Of a stretch of 57,287 nucleotides of DNA, positions 17,543 through 25,204 are shown one piece after another (the stretch's first letter is position 1; each line of letters opens with the position of its first letter). The translations under genes and the position numbers were made by a program. A model generated the notes under the pieces. The model had not been told where the DNA came from, did not search any database, and saw nothing but the letters and a program-made list of their open reading frames with translations. The stretch spans positions 1 through 57,287 of IMG/VR virus record IMGVR_UViG_3300025869_000014; one strand, given 5' to 3'. The DNA is from a virus.

Positions 17543-19053
17543 TAGTAATACTCAGCCTTCTTGGAATAAAACGGCTCGTCTTCTTCGTCGCTATTTAGCT
17601 TTAAGAATCCACCTTGCCTAAATCTTAGTAGCGCCTGTGTAGAGGAATCCACTAAGTCATCGTGTTCTCCAGCAGGGAAAGCTGCAAACTCTTCTATCAC
17701 TTCCTCTGCAAATCTTAATTCGGGTGCCCAAACAATCCCGGATGCAAACAAATCTGATACAGCATTTACCCTAGAAATCTTGTCGTTACCTCTAGAGGGG
17801 GTGTATTCAGAAACAGGTATGCCCATAGATCTTAATTCAAAGATTAACGGTGTGCCTGCCGCCTTGGCTTCTACAATAAACGCATCCGGTTGCCAGTCAA
17901 CCCACATATCGTAAGCTTTTCTTTTAAGCTCTGGAAACTCCAGTCTTTCTTTATGGGCATCTAAAAGAATAATATTTGGCTGTTCAATGCCAGATCCGTC
18001 CGGGTGGTAAAATACGCCCCACGTTGTGCAAGCAGAGAAGTCAGCTCTTTGGGTTTTAAGAAAAGCGGTGTCCCAAGACTGAATAATAAACTCGCACATT
18101 GGCGGATTATCTTTTTCCCAGACCTTCCACCACTCTCTTTTAACTAACGCGCCTTCTTCTGATGTTGGATTCTGCTGATACTGAGCATTCCATTTAGGTG
18201 CAGGTAACTCATTCTTTAGCGCATCCAGCTCTTCTTTCGGCCAAAACTCAGGCCATAAAGGCTCATTAGAAGGCATTAAAGCCGGGAACTCTATAAGCTC
18301 CCACTCATCTGAACCTGCTCTTTGTAAAGATGATTTGAGAATCTGACCTGTCAAATCCCGTTTATGCCAACGAGTCATCACAAGTACAATAGCGCCTCCG
18401 GGTTGAAGGCGCTGTCGAGGCCCAGAGGTGTACCAGTCATAGACGCGATCAAAGACTGACGAGTCTGAGCTTTGACCTTCCTGCTCACTATGAGGGTCGT
18501 CGATCACAAGAAGGTCTGCGCCTTTACCTGTGACTGCGCCACCAACACCGATGGCAAAATATTCACCACCCTTGTTTGTACTCCATCGACCAGCGGCCTT
18601 AGAGTCAGACCTCAACAGCACGTTCTGGAATATAGACTTATAGTCATCACTGTTCACAAGGTTTCTAACCTTACGACCAAAGCCAACACTAAGCTCTGCG
18701 GTGTGAGCAGTTTGAATTATCTTCTTTTCAGGGTAGTTGCCTAAAAACCAAGCCGGGAGAAGGAATGAAGCAAACTCAGACTTGGTATGCCTTGGCGGCA
18801 TATTAACTATTAGTCTTTTAAGATCCCCACTGGCAACCCTATCAAAAGCGTCCGCCATTATTTTGTGGTGCCTACCCTCAATAAAAGCAGGCCAAACCTT
18901 ATTAACAAATCCTATAAAGCTATCCCTAGCGTCTTGCTTCTTTTCAGCATCATCCAACTCTTCAAGAAGAAGTAAGATCTCTTCCTGATCCTTAGCTGGT
19001 AGCTTATCAATATTCTGCAATAGACTAGGATCTATTCTATCTTCTATAGCCAT
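17542..19053 (-). CDS. terL: Terminase large subunit
   Basis: 503 residues. The ATPase shows an adenine-side helix, a Walker-A-like PPRHTKSE (residues 86-93), and Walker B LLVIDDPH (181-188), followed by the coupling motif near 'IVLVMTRWHKRDLTGQ'. The RNase-H-type nuclease domain shows 'SWDTAF' (first Asp, about residue 320), 'FIVEAKAAG' (Glu) and 'EHDDLVDSS' (last acids). Together these drive packaging and cut concatemers. It is separated from terS by 411 bp of non-coding DNA. Confidence 0.95.
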   Translation of the reverse strand: MAIEDRIDPSLLQNIDKLPAKDQEEILLLLEELDDAEKKQDARDSFIGFVNKVWPAFIEGRHHKIMADAFDRVASGDLKRLIVNMPPRHTKSEFASFLLPAWFLGNYPEKKIIQTAHTAELSVGFGRKVRNLVNSDDYKSIFQNVLLRSDSKAAGRWSTNKGGEYFAIGVGGAVTGKGADLLVIDDPHSEQEGQSSDSSVFDRVYDWYTSGPRQRLQPGGAIVLVMTRWHKRDLTGQILKSSLQRAGSDEWELIEFPALMPSNEPLWPEFWPKEELDALKNELPAPKWNAQYQQNPTSEEGALVKREWWKVWEKDNPPMCEFIIQSWDTAFLKTQRADFSACTTWGVFYHPDGSGIEQPNIILLDAHKERLEFPELKRKAYDMWVDWQPDAFIVEAKAAGTPLIFELRSMGIPVSEYTPSRGNDKISRVNAVSDLFASGIVWAPELRFAEEVIEEFAAFPAGEHDDLVDSSTQALLRFRQGGFLKLNSDEEDEPFYSKKAEYY

Positions 19054-19065
19054 ACTTAAAACTTA

Positions 19066-19205
19066 GCCCTCTACTTAGTCTTAGTTGCCTACTTATACTT
19101 AGCAGGCTACTTAATAGTAGACTCCTAAGATATTGCACACCTAGTGTCGTTCCCCTCAAGGGAAACGACCTAGACTACTTCGTCTTAGTAGCCTACTTAG
19201 TACGC
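19066..19205. repeat. Cluster of degenerate CTACTTA repeats
   Basis: Copies include CTCTACTTAGTC, TGCCTACTTATA, AGGCTACTTAATAG, AGTAGACTCCTAAG, TAGACTACTTCG and TAGCCTACTTAGTA. The same words recur only at 27570-27640 upstream of the primase-helicase gene. Multiple half-palindromic copies look like binding sites for a regulator or initiator. Confidence 0.55.
19141..19173. promoter_or_regulatory. Hairpin in terL leader
   Basis: CTAG-T-GTCGTT-C-CCC, loop TCAA, GGG-A-AACGAC-CTAG: a 13-bp stem with one mismatch and one bulge. There is no U-run after it on either strand, so not a standard terminator; an operator or leader structure is more likely. Confidence 0.45.
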
Positions 19206-19336
19206 AGTTATCACTTTGATCTTAGCATATTACGCCGCTTGACAAGCAAGTCAACTATGAAGTCAAAAATTTGAAAAAAATTTTGGGGGCATGGGACTCC
19301 TGACGCAAAAGCTGAAAACAAAAGGGGCGACAAAAT

Positions 19337-19350
19337 ACATGTGACATGCA
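19337..19350 (-). promoter_or_regulatory. 14-bp motif, copy 1 (upstream of terL)
   Basis: On the minus strand this reads TGCATGTCACATGT. An exact copy lies on the plus strand at 20350-20363. Each copy faces the gene it precedes: terL here (284 bp away), the 146-aa gene there (72 bp away). Confidence 0.5.
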
Positions 19351-19422
19351 TACTACCAGAAAAAAAGGTAATTATATGAGTGTATTACTATGTATATGCG
19401 AAGCAGGTACGGCCCGCGCTCA

Positions 19423-19436
19423 GGGGGGGGTGGGGG
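19423..19436. other. G-run (8 G, T, 5 G)
   Basis: Eight Gs, one T, five Gs, followed 10 bases later by a short GGGGC-CT-GCCCC hairpin, just downstream of terS. It is far more G-rich than its surroundings. A G-quadruplex or packaging-pause element is possible but unproved. Confidence 0.4.
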
Positions 19437-19464
19437 TATGCCTAGGGGCCTGCCCCACGCCAGC

Positions 19465-19947
19465 TTAATGCACCTCATCGCCTGCCTCGCGAGCTGGTTG
19501 CTGGTCATCGTCGCGACTCAGCAGTCCTGTTAGCTTACTCTGAAGCTCAGCTGCGACCTCGCTGGCATCTCTGTCACGAGTAGTCACGTTGACTTCCGTA
19601 GTGAACAGCCCAGCGGCCTTGCCAAGCAATTCAGCAGCGCGAAGCTTGGCTGTATCCGTGGGCTCAGCGTTGTCCATCCATCCCCGAAGTTTGCTCAGCA
19701 CCTTGTCCCTGTCCGTGACCGCAGAAGCTGCTACAGCCCTCTCCCTAGCAACAATTAGCGCGTCCACCCTCGACCTTATCTCAACCCTGCCCATGAGCCG
19801 TGACGCTAGTGTATGGATGCTAGCAGCCGTGGTTGAGTCCGAAGGTTCGTAAGCCTCCCTGTATGCATCAGCTTGCGTCATGCCGGATGCAACGCATCGA
19901 GTGAAGTGGAGCATTTTTGGCGTTAGTTGTTTCGTTGCCATGTTCAT
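19465..19947 (-). CDS. terS: Terminase small subunit
   Basis: 160 residues. N-terminal helix-turn-helix region 'MLHFTRCVASGMTQADAYRE' then 'ASIHTLASRLMGRVEIRSRV', the typical small-terminase DNA-recognition layout, followed by a central oligomerisation helix and an acidic C-terminus. An alternative start six bases downstream (19941) gives almost the same protein. GC content is clearly higher than in the rest of the late arm. It heads the late operon next to the divergent regulatory spacer. Confidence 0.8.
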   Translation of the reverse strand: MNMATKQLTPKMLHFTRCVASGMTQADAYREAYEPSDSTTAASIHTLASRLMGRVEIRSRVDALIVARERAVAASAVTDRDKVLSKLRGWMDNAEPTDTAKLRAAELLGKAAGLFTTEVNVTTRDRDASEVAAELQSKLTGLLSRDDDQQPAREAGDEVH

Positions 19948-20014
19948 TTACCCGTCAATGATTAATGTCCGGATTCTACATCAGCAGAAACGCTGATCAC
20001 ATAAACGTGCTACT

Positions 20015-20028
20015 TGTCAACGTTGACA
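20015..20028. promoter_or_regulatory. Perfect palindrome TGTCAACGTTGACA
   Basis: Fourteen bases, fully self-complementary, containing TTGACA on both strands. It sits in the divergent spacer about 70 bp before terS. An operator for a dimeric repressor overlapping a -35 box is a reasonable reading. Confidence 0.5.
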
Positions 20029-20349
20029 TCTGACAGCAAACATGCCTTTCAAGTTAACATTTATCACTTAATACTTGACACGCATTAGACGCATTCTGAG
20101 CCGATCTGAGGGCTTTTCAGACTACCCTTGATCATGGGTCTACTTATGACAGAAAACGCCTTACAGCGAATACGCCTTATATATCAATGACTTACGACAG
20201 GACAATATCTACCACTATATGTAGCTGGTTATTCATGACCTACAACTACGTTATGCACATCAGTGGTGACCGACTTACAGCACCCCAGTAATTAATTGCT
20301 GAACTCCACTGATCACAGTGTTTATTGTCATTTATCATCCAGTGTCTAT

Positions 20350-20363
20350 TGCATGTCACATGT
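20350..20363 (+). promoter_or_regulatory. 14-bp motif, copy 2 (upstream of early operon)
   Basis: TGCATGTCACATGT, identical to the minus-strand copy at 19337-19350, in the same orientation relative to its downstream gene. It overlaps a CACAT-GTCT-ATGTG inverted repeat. Confidence 0.5.
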
Positions 20364-20434
20364 CTATGTGAGATATTCAAATTCCCCCACGGGACTAACA
20401 TACTTATGTTGCACTGCAACAAGGAGCACTAACA

Positions 20435-20875
20435 ATGTCAACGAGAGCCACTTACAAATTCGTCAGTGATTGGGCGGGCACTCACACTGCTTACATTCAT
20501 CATGACGGTTATCCGATAGGTGCCGCCGGATATTTGAGCAACGATGCGGTTATAAATAAATACAACAGAGATGTAATGACTAATCCAATCATTGCACCGA
20601 TAACCAATATCAACACTTTCATTAGGGCAAACGAGCAGGCTGAGATGACTCAGGATCACGACTCACATGCCGACACTGACTACCGTTACACCATTGCGGG
20701 AACGTACATCATCGCTGAGGAGCGAGTTAAGAAAGATGTCCTTGTTGATTTGGCTGACGTTGATTTTTCTGACTACGGAAGAGAAACATTTAAGACTTTT
20801 TGGGAGGGTGACATCGAAGATTTTTTAATCATTTTCTGCCCTCACGCCGACGATTTGAAATTCATTAACAAATAA
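20435..20875 (+). CDS. Conserved phage protein with YIHHDGYP motif, unknown
   Basis: 146 residues beginning MSTRATYKF and containing 'AYIHHDGYPIGAAGYLS', a signature (YxHHDGYPxGAA) known from many phages and mobile elements without a function. First gene of the rightward operon; AAGGAGC eight bases before the ATG. It is acidic and cytoplasmic, with no membrane segment. As first early gene it may act on host functions, which is inference. Confidence 0.75.
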   Translation: MSTRATYKFVSDWAGTHTAYIHHDGYPIGAAGYLSNDAVINKYNRDVMTNPIIAPITNINTFIRANEQAEMTQDHDSHADTDYRYTIAGTYIIAEERVKKDVLVDLADVDFSDYGRETFKTFWEGDIEDFLIIFCPHADDLKFINK

Positions 20876-20887
20876 GGAAAACAACTA

Positions 20888-21187
20888 ATGGCTACATATA
20901 CAGGCAAACAGGAAATTAGGCGTTCAATCATATCTGAAGCGATGCAGCGGATCATCGGTCAACTTAGCTTGGATCAGCTAAAAGCAATCTATGAGGCTGA
21001 GGAAAATGCATTGCGGGCATCTCAACAGCTAGGCATTAGCGCACAAATAGCAGCGCAGGATGCAGCGAGAACAGTCACTAGAGAAATATTTGCAGGGCTG
21101 TCAGATTACTCAATCGACCGAATGGAACAGGATATTAAAGTATCTGCCCGCGACCTCAATAAAATTAACAAACTATCTGGAGAGTAA
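20888..21187 (+). CDS. Small helical early protein, unknown
   Basis: 99 residues, almost entirely helix-predicted (LSLDQLKAIYEAEENALRAS). AAGGAAA precedes the start; 12 bp behind the first gene. No recognised domain. Probably co-transcribed with the MoxR module. Confidence 0.65.
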   Translation: MATYTGKQEIRRSIISEAMQRIIGQLSLDQLKAIYEAEENALRASQQLGISAQIAAQDAARTVTREIFAGLSDYSIDRMEQDIKVSARDLNKINKLSGE

Positions 21188-21189
21188 GA

Positions 21190-21291
21190 ATGTTATTAAT
21201 TCACCTATGCCTTATCGGATTTGGAATTTGCCTAGGAGGGTCACTGACTGCCCTGTTCCTACTCGACAGGCTGACGGACAACGATGATTAA
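21190..21291 (+). CDS. 33-aa single-pass membrane peptide
   Basis: ATG at 21190, GGAG seven bases upstream, TAA at 21289. Residues 2-25 form one hydrophobic helix (LLIHLCLIGFGICLGG, then SLTALFLL), followed by an acidic tail DRLTDNDD. It starts two bases after the stop of the 99-aa gene. Size and layout resemble phage small membrane inhibitors, but no target is known. Confidence 0.5.
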   Translation: MLLIHLCLIGFGICLGGSLTALFLLDRLTDNDD

Positions 21292-21304
21292 CTGCACTGA
21301 TGAT

Positions 21305-21356
21305 CGGGGCCGGATACCCCGTGAAAGCCCTCAGGGGCTATGCAGAATCCACTGCA
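21305..21356 (+). promoter_or_regulatory. Leader with three consecutive hairpins upstream of the MoxR gene
   Basis: Three inverted repeats in 52 bases: CGGGG(21305-21309)/CCCCG(21317-21321), AGCCC(21326-21330)/GGGCT(21335-21339), TGCAG(21341-21345)/CTGCA(21352-21356). The ribosome site AGGAG at 21363-21367 follows directly. A translational or attenuation control element is likely; none has a U-run. Confidence 0.5.
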
Positions 21357-21375
21357 ATTACTAGGAGTAATTTAT

Positions 21376-22527
21376 ATGTTTAGCAACATTGAAACAGTCA
21401 CACTTAACGAGGCATCTCAGATTATCGAGGCACTATTGCCTGTCAGCAACAAGCCCGTGTTCCTGCATGGGCCCTTTGGCATTGGCAAGTCTGCCATCAT
21501 TAAAGCACTGGCCGTGAGGCTGAATGAAACCACTGGTCAAAACTGGGGCTTGATCGAGATTCGCGCCAGCCAGATAGACAGCACCGACACGCGAGGCATT
21601 CCCGATACTGAGGACAGACGTACATTTTTTGCAACGCCAGACTGGCTACCCCGCGTCGAGCGTGATGGGCAATTTGGCATCGTCTTTCTAGATGAATTGC
21701 TACTTGGCTCAGAGTCCACCCAGCGAGCGTTGTATCAGTTTCTTGAAGGGAAGCTGGGAGACTATGAGTTACCTATTGGGTGGCGAATAATTGCGGCGAG
21801 TAACCGCCCTTGCGATGGCGCTGGTGTACGCGGTCGGCATGACGCTGCGTTGATGACGCGCTTTGAAACTCAACTCAACGTGACCGCTGACCCAGATGAA
21901 TGGAAAGAATACGCGGTACGGGCACCTGTCGATCATCGCGTTGCTGGGCTTCGCAAGAAACTTGGGCTCGATGAAATGCCAGAAGGCTTTCACCCGTTCG
22001 TCGTTGCATTTATGGATTGGAAAGGCAAGCCAACTTTGAAGGGCGATGGCACGATTGATCAGGCTGGTCTGTTACTCGAATACCCTGACGGAGGCATACC
22101 AAAGGGCCATACGGCAGCTGCTCAACCCAGAGGCTGGCACTCAGTTAGCAACATTCTCTATTCATTGCTGCCACATAACCTATTGCAAGCTCCAATAGCT
22201 GGCGCAGTGGGCGTTGGCCCTGCAGCTACATTTATGGGGTTCCTGCAGATTCTAAATAATCTACCGGATGCCAATCTGATCCTCAGGAATCCAGACGATG
22301 CGGATGTGCCGTCAGAGAACGAGTTAGGTACTCGATATGCAATAGCGACCACACTAGCGCAGCGAGTGACCAGCAAGAATATCGACAACGCCGTGCGGTA
22401 CATCAAGCGCATGCATGAGGAATTGCTGTCGGTATTCTTTTTGATAGCGACTAATCGTGACCCCAATCTGCAAGCAACACAGGCTTACATTAATTTCAAA
22501 ATCGAAACTCAATCAACAGTTATCTAA
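21376..22527 (+). CDS. MoxR-type AAA+ ATPase
   Basis: 383 residues from ATG 21376, chosen over 21340 because AGGAG lies eight bases before it. Walker A GPFGIGKS (residues 32-39), Walker B 'GIVFLDE' (D106, E107), sensor-1 'RIIAASNRP', and the arginine-finger region 'ALMTRFETQLNVTAD' mark the MoxR/RavA/CbbQ branch of AAA+ proteins. These work as hexameric remodelling chaperones with a VWA-domain partner, usually encoded nearby; that partner is two genes downstream here. Cytoplasmic, with no membrane segment. The substrate is unknown. Confidence 0.85.
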   Translation: MFSNIETVTLNEASQIIEALLPVSNKPVFLHGPFGIGKSAIIKALAVRLNETTGQNWGLIEIRASQIDSTDTRGIPDTEDRRTFFATPDWLPRVERDGQFGIVFLDELLLGSESTQRALYQFLEGKLGDYELPIGWRIIAASNRPCDGAGVRGRHDAALMTRFETQLNVTADPDEWKEYAVRAPVDHRVAGLRKKLGLDEMPEGFHPFVVAFMDWKGKPTLKGDGTIDQAGLLLEYPDGGIPKGHTAAAQPRGWHSVSNILYSLLPHNLLQAPIAGAVGVGPAATFMGFLQILNNLPDANLILRNPDDADVPSENELGTRYAIATTLAQRVTSKNIDNAVRYIKRMHEELLSVFFLIATNRDPNLQATQAYINFKIETQSTVI

Positions 22528-22539
22528 CGGAGATATGTC

Positions 22540-23421
22540 ATGGATAAGTTACAAAACAACGCACTAATCGTGAAGGTTGAATGCACCAAGTGGAGCAACA
22601 CCATCGAAGATAGAAACCTCAGTGTCGAGATCGTCAGCGACAAGAATGCTGAGGCTCGATCACTGAGGGTCATGAAGCCACTCGCCAAAGGGCCAGTGAT
22701 CAAGGAACTCAACAAGCTCATTGGTCAGATTGGCAATCAGGTTGTCCGTCGATGGTGCGTTCCGTGGGACACGGGCAAACACCTTATCGTGGTCGATAAC
22801 CTGAAAAAATTTGAAGATGACCTGAAGGCTAAAAATGACAGGCTCGAAGAGCTTAAGATCGAGTTACGCAACGAATGGCTGAACATCGTCCGCGATGATC
22901 AACTTAAACTGGGCGATGCCTTCAAGGCTAGTGACTACCCTAACGTCGAAGACATCGTTGATAAGTACAGCATCAAGTACAGCCTGTTCCCGATTACGTC
23001 TGGCGATGATGTGCCTGCTCAACTGAGGCTCCCAGCAGAGCGGATCAGACAGATCGAGGCTGATGTCGAAGCTGATGCAAACGAGCGCGTGGAAGCAGGC
23101 ATGAAGGCTATTCACAAGCGTGTCACTAACGTGCTTAACACTTTCATCGATGGCATGGATCGTCACGGCATCAAGGCTCAAGGACAGCAGCGAGCGTCGA
23201 AGTTTAGTGACACAACAGTCACTGCAATCGAGGAACTCGCGGAGACACTACCGCATATCAACCTGACCAATGACCCAGCGTTGACTGAGGTAGCAAACGA
23301 CTTGCTATCTAGAATGCGCGACCTCGATCCGCAGAAACTGCGCGATGACCCCGCTGAACGTAAGAACGCTGCAAAAACTGCTCGCGACATTGCCTCTAAA
23401 CTCAACGGATTATTTGATTAA
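22540..23421 (+). CDS. Middle gene of the MoxR-VWA module, unknown
   Basis: 293 residues. Largely helical and charged, with likely coiled coil at 85-130 (DDLKAKNDRLEELKIELRNE) and 170-210 (RIRQIEADVEADANERVEAG). GGAGA precedes the start, 12 bp after the ATPase. No known domain seen. Placed between ATPase and VWA genes, it may be an adaptor or substrate; phages with MoxR-VWA pairs often have such a middle gene in my experience. Confidence 0.75.
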   Translation: MDKLQNNALIVKVECTKWSNTIEDRNLSVEIVSDKNAEARSLRVMKPLAKGPVIKELNKLIGQIGNQVVRRWCVPWDTGKHLIVVDNLKKFEDDLKAKNDRLEELKIELRNEWLNIVRDDQLKLGDAFKASDYPNVEDIVDKYSIKYSLFPITSGDDVPAQLRLPAERIRQIEADVEADANERVEAGMKAIHKRVTNVLNTFIDGMDRHGIKAQGQQRASKFSDTTVTAIEELAETLPHINLTNDPALTEVANDLLSRMRDLDPQKLRDDPAERKNAAKTARDIASKLNGLFD

Positions 23422-23431
23422 GGACACGATC

Positions 23432-24670
23432 ATGACTGTAAAAATAAATAAAGCTAAGAGCCGGATGGTAACTGATCATCCCTTCTATGCCTGCCTCCTG
23501 TATAGGCTCAAGATGGTTGCTTCAGAAGACTTCGATACGATGGCTACTGACGGTAAGAGTATTTTCTACAACCCCGCGTGGGTTGATACGCTGCCTGTCG
23601 CTCAGATCACTGGCGTAATTGCTCACGAGTGCGCCCACGTTGGTCACGGCCATCACTTGAGGAAGGGTGGTCGTAACCACGAGCTATGGAATGTGGCATG
23701 CGACTACGCGATAAACGACACGCTAATTAAGGCAGGGTTTAAGCTGCCTGAAGGTGGACTATTTGATGCCAAATACTCAGGCTGGGCTGCCGAGAAAATA
23801 TATGTGGCGCTTGAAAAAGAGCAGCGTAAAAAGCAACAACAGCAACAGGATGGCGAGCAGGGCGATGATCAGGGTGGTGACTCTCAGGGTCAGTCTACTG
23901 GCAATGCCCCTGCCAAGACTCCGGAAAAAGAATCAGGCTGCAGCTGGGGCGAGGTACTCGACGCTGTCGATGAGTCTGGCGATGCACTTGATGAGGCTGG
24001 CAAGGCCGCTGAACAGCGAGCAATATCTGCCACGCTAAATGAGGCTGAACTTGTCGAGCGCAAGGCTGGCAACACATCCGGCGGTCACGCTAGAGCAATG
24101 ATAGAAACAACCAAGGGTGACATTCAACCGTGGAATGAAATTCTATGCGATGCATTGGTTGACACTATCGTGGTGGATCAGACTTTCGCGAGACCAAACA
24201 GAAGGCTGCATCACAAGGGCATCCGCATGCCAACTGATGTGACCCGACCTACGGGTGAACTGGTCATCGTTGTCGATACGTCTTGTTCATTGGATGATCA
24301 TGAGTTATCGATCATTGGTCATCATGTCGATGACATCGTCGATGCGATTGACCCCACCGGCGTGATCGTGATCTATTGCGACCACACTTTGAACGGCGAG
24401 CCTATCCACTTTGATGCAGGCGAAGAGGTCAAGCTTAGCATTCACGGTGGCGGCGGCACTGCATTCAACCCGCCTTTCAACTGGTGCGCGAGAAACGACA
24501 TCGAACCGCAGGCATTACTCTACTTCACTGATGGTGAGGCTGACGTTGGCCCTAACGCATGGTATGGCAGAGACTTTGAGATGCCTGACTACCCTGTGTT
24601 CTGGATCACCAATCACACTGATCCAGAGTTCTCCGGCTGCGAAGAGTTCGGAGAGATAGTTTACATCTAA
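23432..24670 (+). CDS. Metallopeptidase-like / VWA protein (DUF2201 type)
   Basis: 412 residues from ATG 23432 (AAGGA seven bases upstream; an in-frame 23345 start overlaps the upstream gene). The N-terminal domain carries HECAH (residues 65-69), then 'GHHLRKGGRNHELWNVACDY', the zinc-peptidase-like signature of DUF2201_N. A Gln/Asp/Gly-rich linker (about 130-170) leads to a VWA-like domain with a MIDAS-like DTSCS (282-286), 'GGGGTAFNPPFNW' and 'LLYFTDGEADVGP'. VWA proteins of this type partner MoxR ATPases. Whether HECAH is an active protease is unknown. Confidence 0.85.
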   Translation: MTVKINKAKSRMVTDHPFYACLLYRLKMVASEDFDTMATDGKSIFYNPAWVDTLPVAQITGVIAHECAHVGHGHHLRKGGRNHELWNVACDYAINDTLIKAGFKLPEGGLFDAKYSGWAAEKIYVALEKEQRKKQQQQQDGEQGDDQGGDSQGQSTGNAPAKTPEKESGCSWGEVLDAVDESGDALDEAGKAAEQRAISATLNEAELVERKAGNTSGGHARAMIETTKGDIQPWNEILCDALVDTIVVDQTFARPNRRLHHKGIRMPTDVTRPTGELVIVVDTSCSLDDHELSIIGHHVDDIVDAIDPTGVIVIYCDHTLNGEPIHFDAGEEVKLSIHGGGGTAFNPPFNWCARNDIEPQALLYFTDGEADVGPNAWYGRDFEMPDYPVFWITNHTDPEFSGCEEFGEIVYI

Positions 24671-24677
24671 CTTAGCA

Positions 24678-24691
24678 GGGGCTACGGCCCC
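24678..24691 (+). promoter_or_regulatory. Hairpin before the RHH gene
   Basis: GGGGC, loop TACG, GCCCC in the 34-bp gap between the VWA stop and the GTG start of the next gene, ending two bases before its AAAGGAG ribosome site. No U-run, so translational control or mRNA processing is more likely than termination. Confidence 0.4.
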
Positions 24692-24704
24692 AAAGGAGAG
24701 CGTA

Positions 24705-24926
24705 GTGAGTACAACAGGCAGACCAAGCAGCGGATTAACGAAGAGTGAAATAGCCGCCAAGAGTAGGTTGCAAAACGATGTTAAGAATATATCTATCAAT
24801 GGCGAGTTACTACAGAGGTTTAGTCGATACAGAGACGAAGAGTCCAAGCGACTAGGCTATAAGTTAACTGTTAAGCAATTCTTAGCTGTCTTGCTTAACA
24901 AATGGGAGAATACAAATCCAAGCTAA
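24705..24926 (+). CDS. Ribbon-helix-helix DNA-binding protein
   Basis: 73 residues starting at GTG 24705, with AAAGGAG seven bases before. Residues 28-70 fit a ribbon-helix-helix: strand 'NISINGELLQRF', helix 'SRYRDEESKRLG', then 'LTVKQFLAVLLNKW'. The N-terminus is Ser/Lys-rich. Such proteins bind short palindromes as dimers of dimers. As last gene of the MoxR operon it could be its repressor; palindromes in 19948-20434 are candidate targets. Confidence 0.6.
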   Translation: MSTTGRPSSGLTKSEIAAKSRLQNDVKNISINGELLQRFSRYRDEESKRLGYKLTVKQFLAVLLNKWENTNPS

Positions 24927-24942
24927 GAGGTTACACTTAAAT

Positions 24943-24999
24943 AGCTGGCGCTCCTAGACCGTGGTGCGGCGCACGGTTAAGCCTGATCAGATGCCAGCT
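24943..24999 (+). ncRNA. Candidate structured RNA
   Basis: Closing stem AGCTGGC (24943-24949) with GCCAGCT (24993-24999) encloses a hairpin built from ACCGTG (24958-24963) and CACGGT (24972-24977), with an alternative inner GTGC/GCAC pairing. It lies in the 3' part of the rightward transcript before the terminator. It is too short for a tRNA and no known family fits; it might be a small RNA or a 3' stabiliser. Confidence 0.35.
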
Positions 25000-25096
25000 T
25001 AAACATTATCTGTCAGGTACTGTCGCATCTTGCATCTTATTGGACGTTGTGAGATATTGATCACGAGAACTTCACACACTCTCACCTACCTAGCCT

Positions 25097-25128
25097 AGCC
25101 CTGCTCTTAACGGAGCGGGGCTTTTTTA
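25097..25128 (+). terminator. Rho-independent terminator of the early operon
   Basis: AGCCCTGCTC, loop TTAACG, GAGCGGGGCT, then TTTTTT. A 10-bp stem with one G-T pair and a run of six T on the plus strand. Confidence 0.9.
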
Positions 25129-25204
25129 TTGGTCAACCAATAGCTAAGCTCACCAAACCTACCCCTCTGAAACAATCCCTTTAAGACAGGTTAAACTAGG
25201 TCGT

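Larger units (their letters stand above)
19054..19464. other. 411-bp non-coding region between terS and terL
   Basis: No credible gene. It holds six degenerate CTACTTA-type repeats (19066-19205), a hairpin (19141-19173), an A/T tract near 19260-19285, the 14-bp motif at 19337-19350 and a G-run at 19423-19436. A leader/promoter for the late operon, or the packaging (cos/pac) region, is the natural interpretation, but I cannot tell which. Confidence 0.6.
19948..20434. promoter_or_regulatory. Divergent intergenic region between late and early operons
   Basis: 487 bp without a credible gene. It holds a perfect 14-bp palindrome (20015-20028), the 14-bp motif copy 2 (20350-20363), a CACAT/ATGTG inverted repeat (20357-20370), a short TCAGC/GCTGA hairpin (19981-19996), and a GTTGC-ACT-GCAAC repeat next to the AAGGAG ribosome site at about 20420. 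TTGACA words occur at the palindrome and near 20083, but I see no convincing -10 partner. Probably the main switch region. Confidence 0.6.

Noticed and set aside
20078-20110. Sigma-70 promoter at TTGACA near 20083
   Set aside because: No acceptable -10 hexamer at 16-18 bp spacing.
24943-24999. tRNA gene
   Set aside because: Only 57 nt, no anticodon or T-arm pattern.
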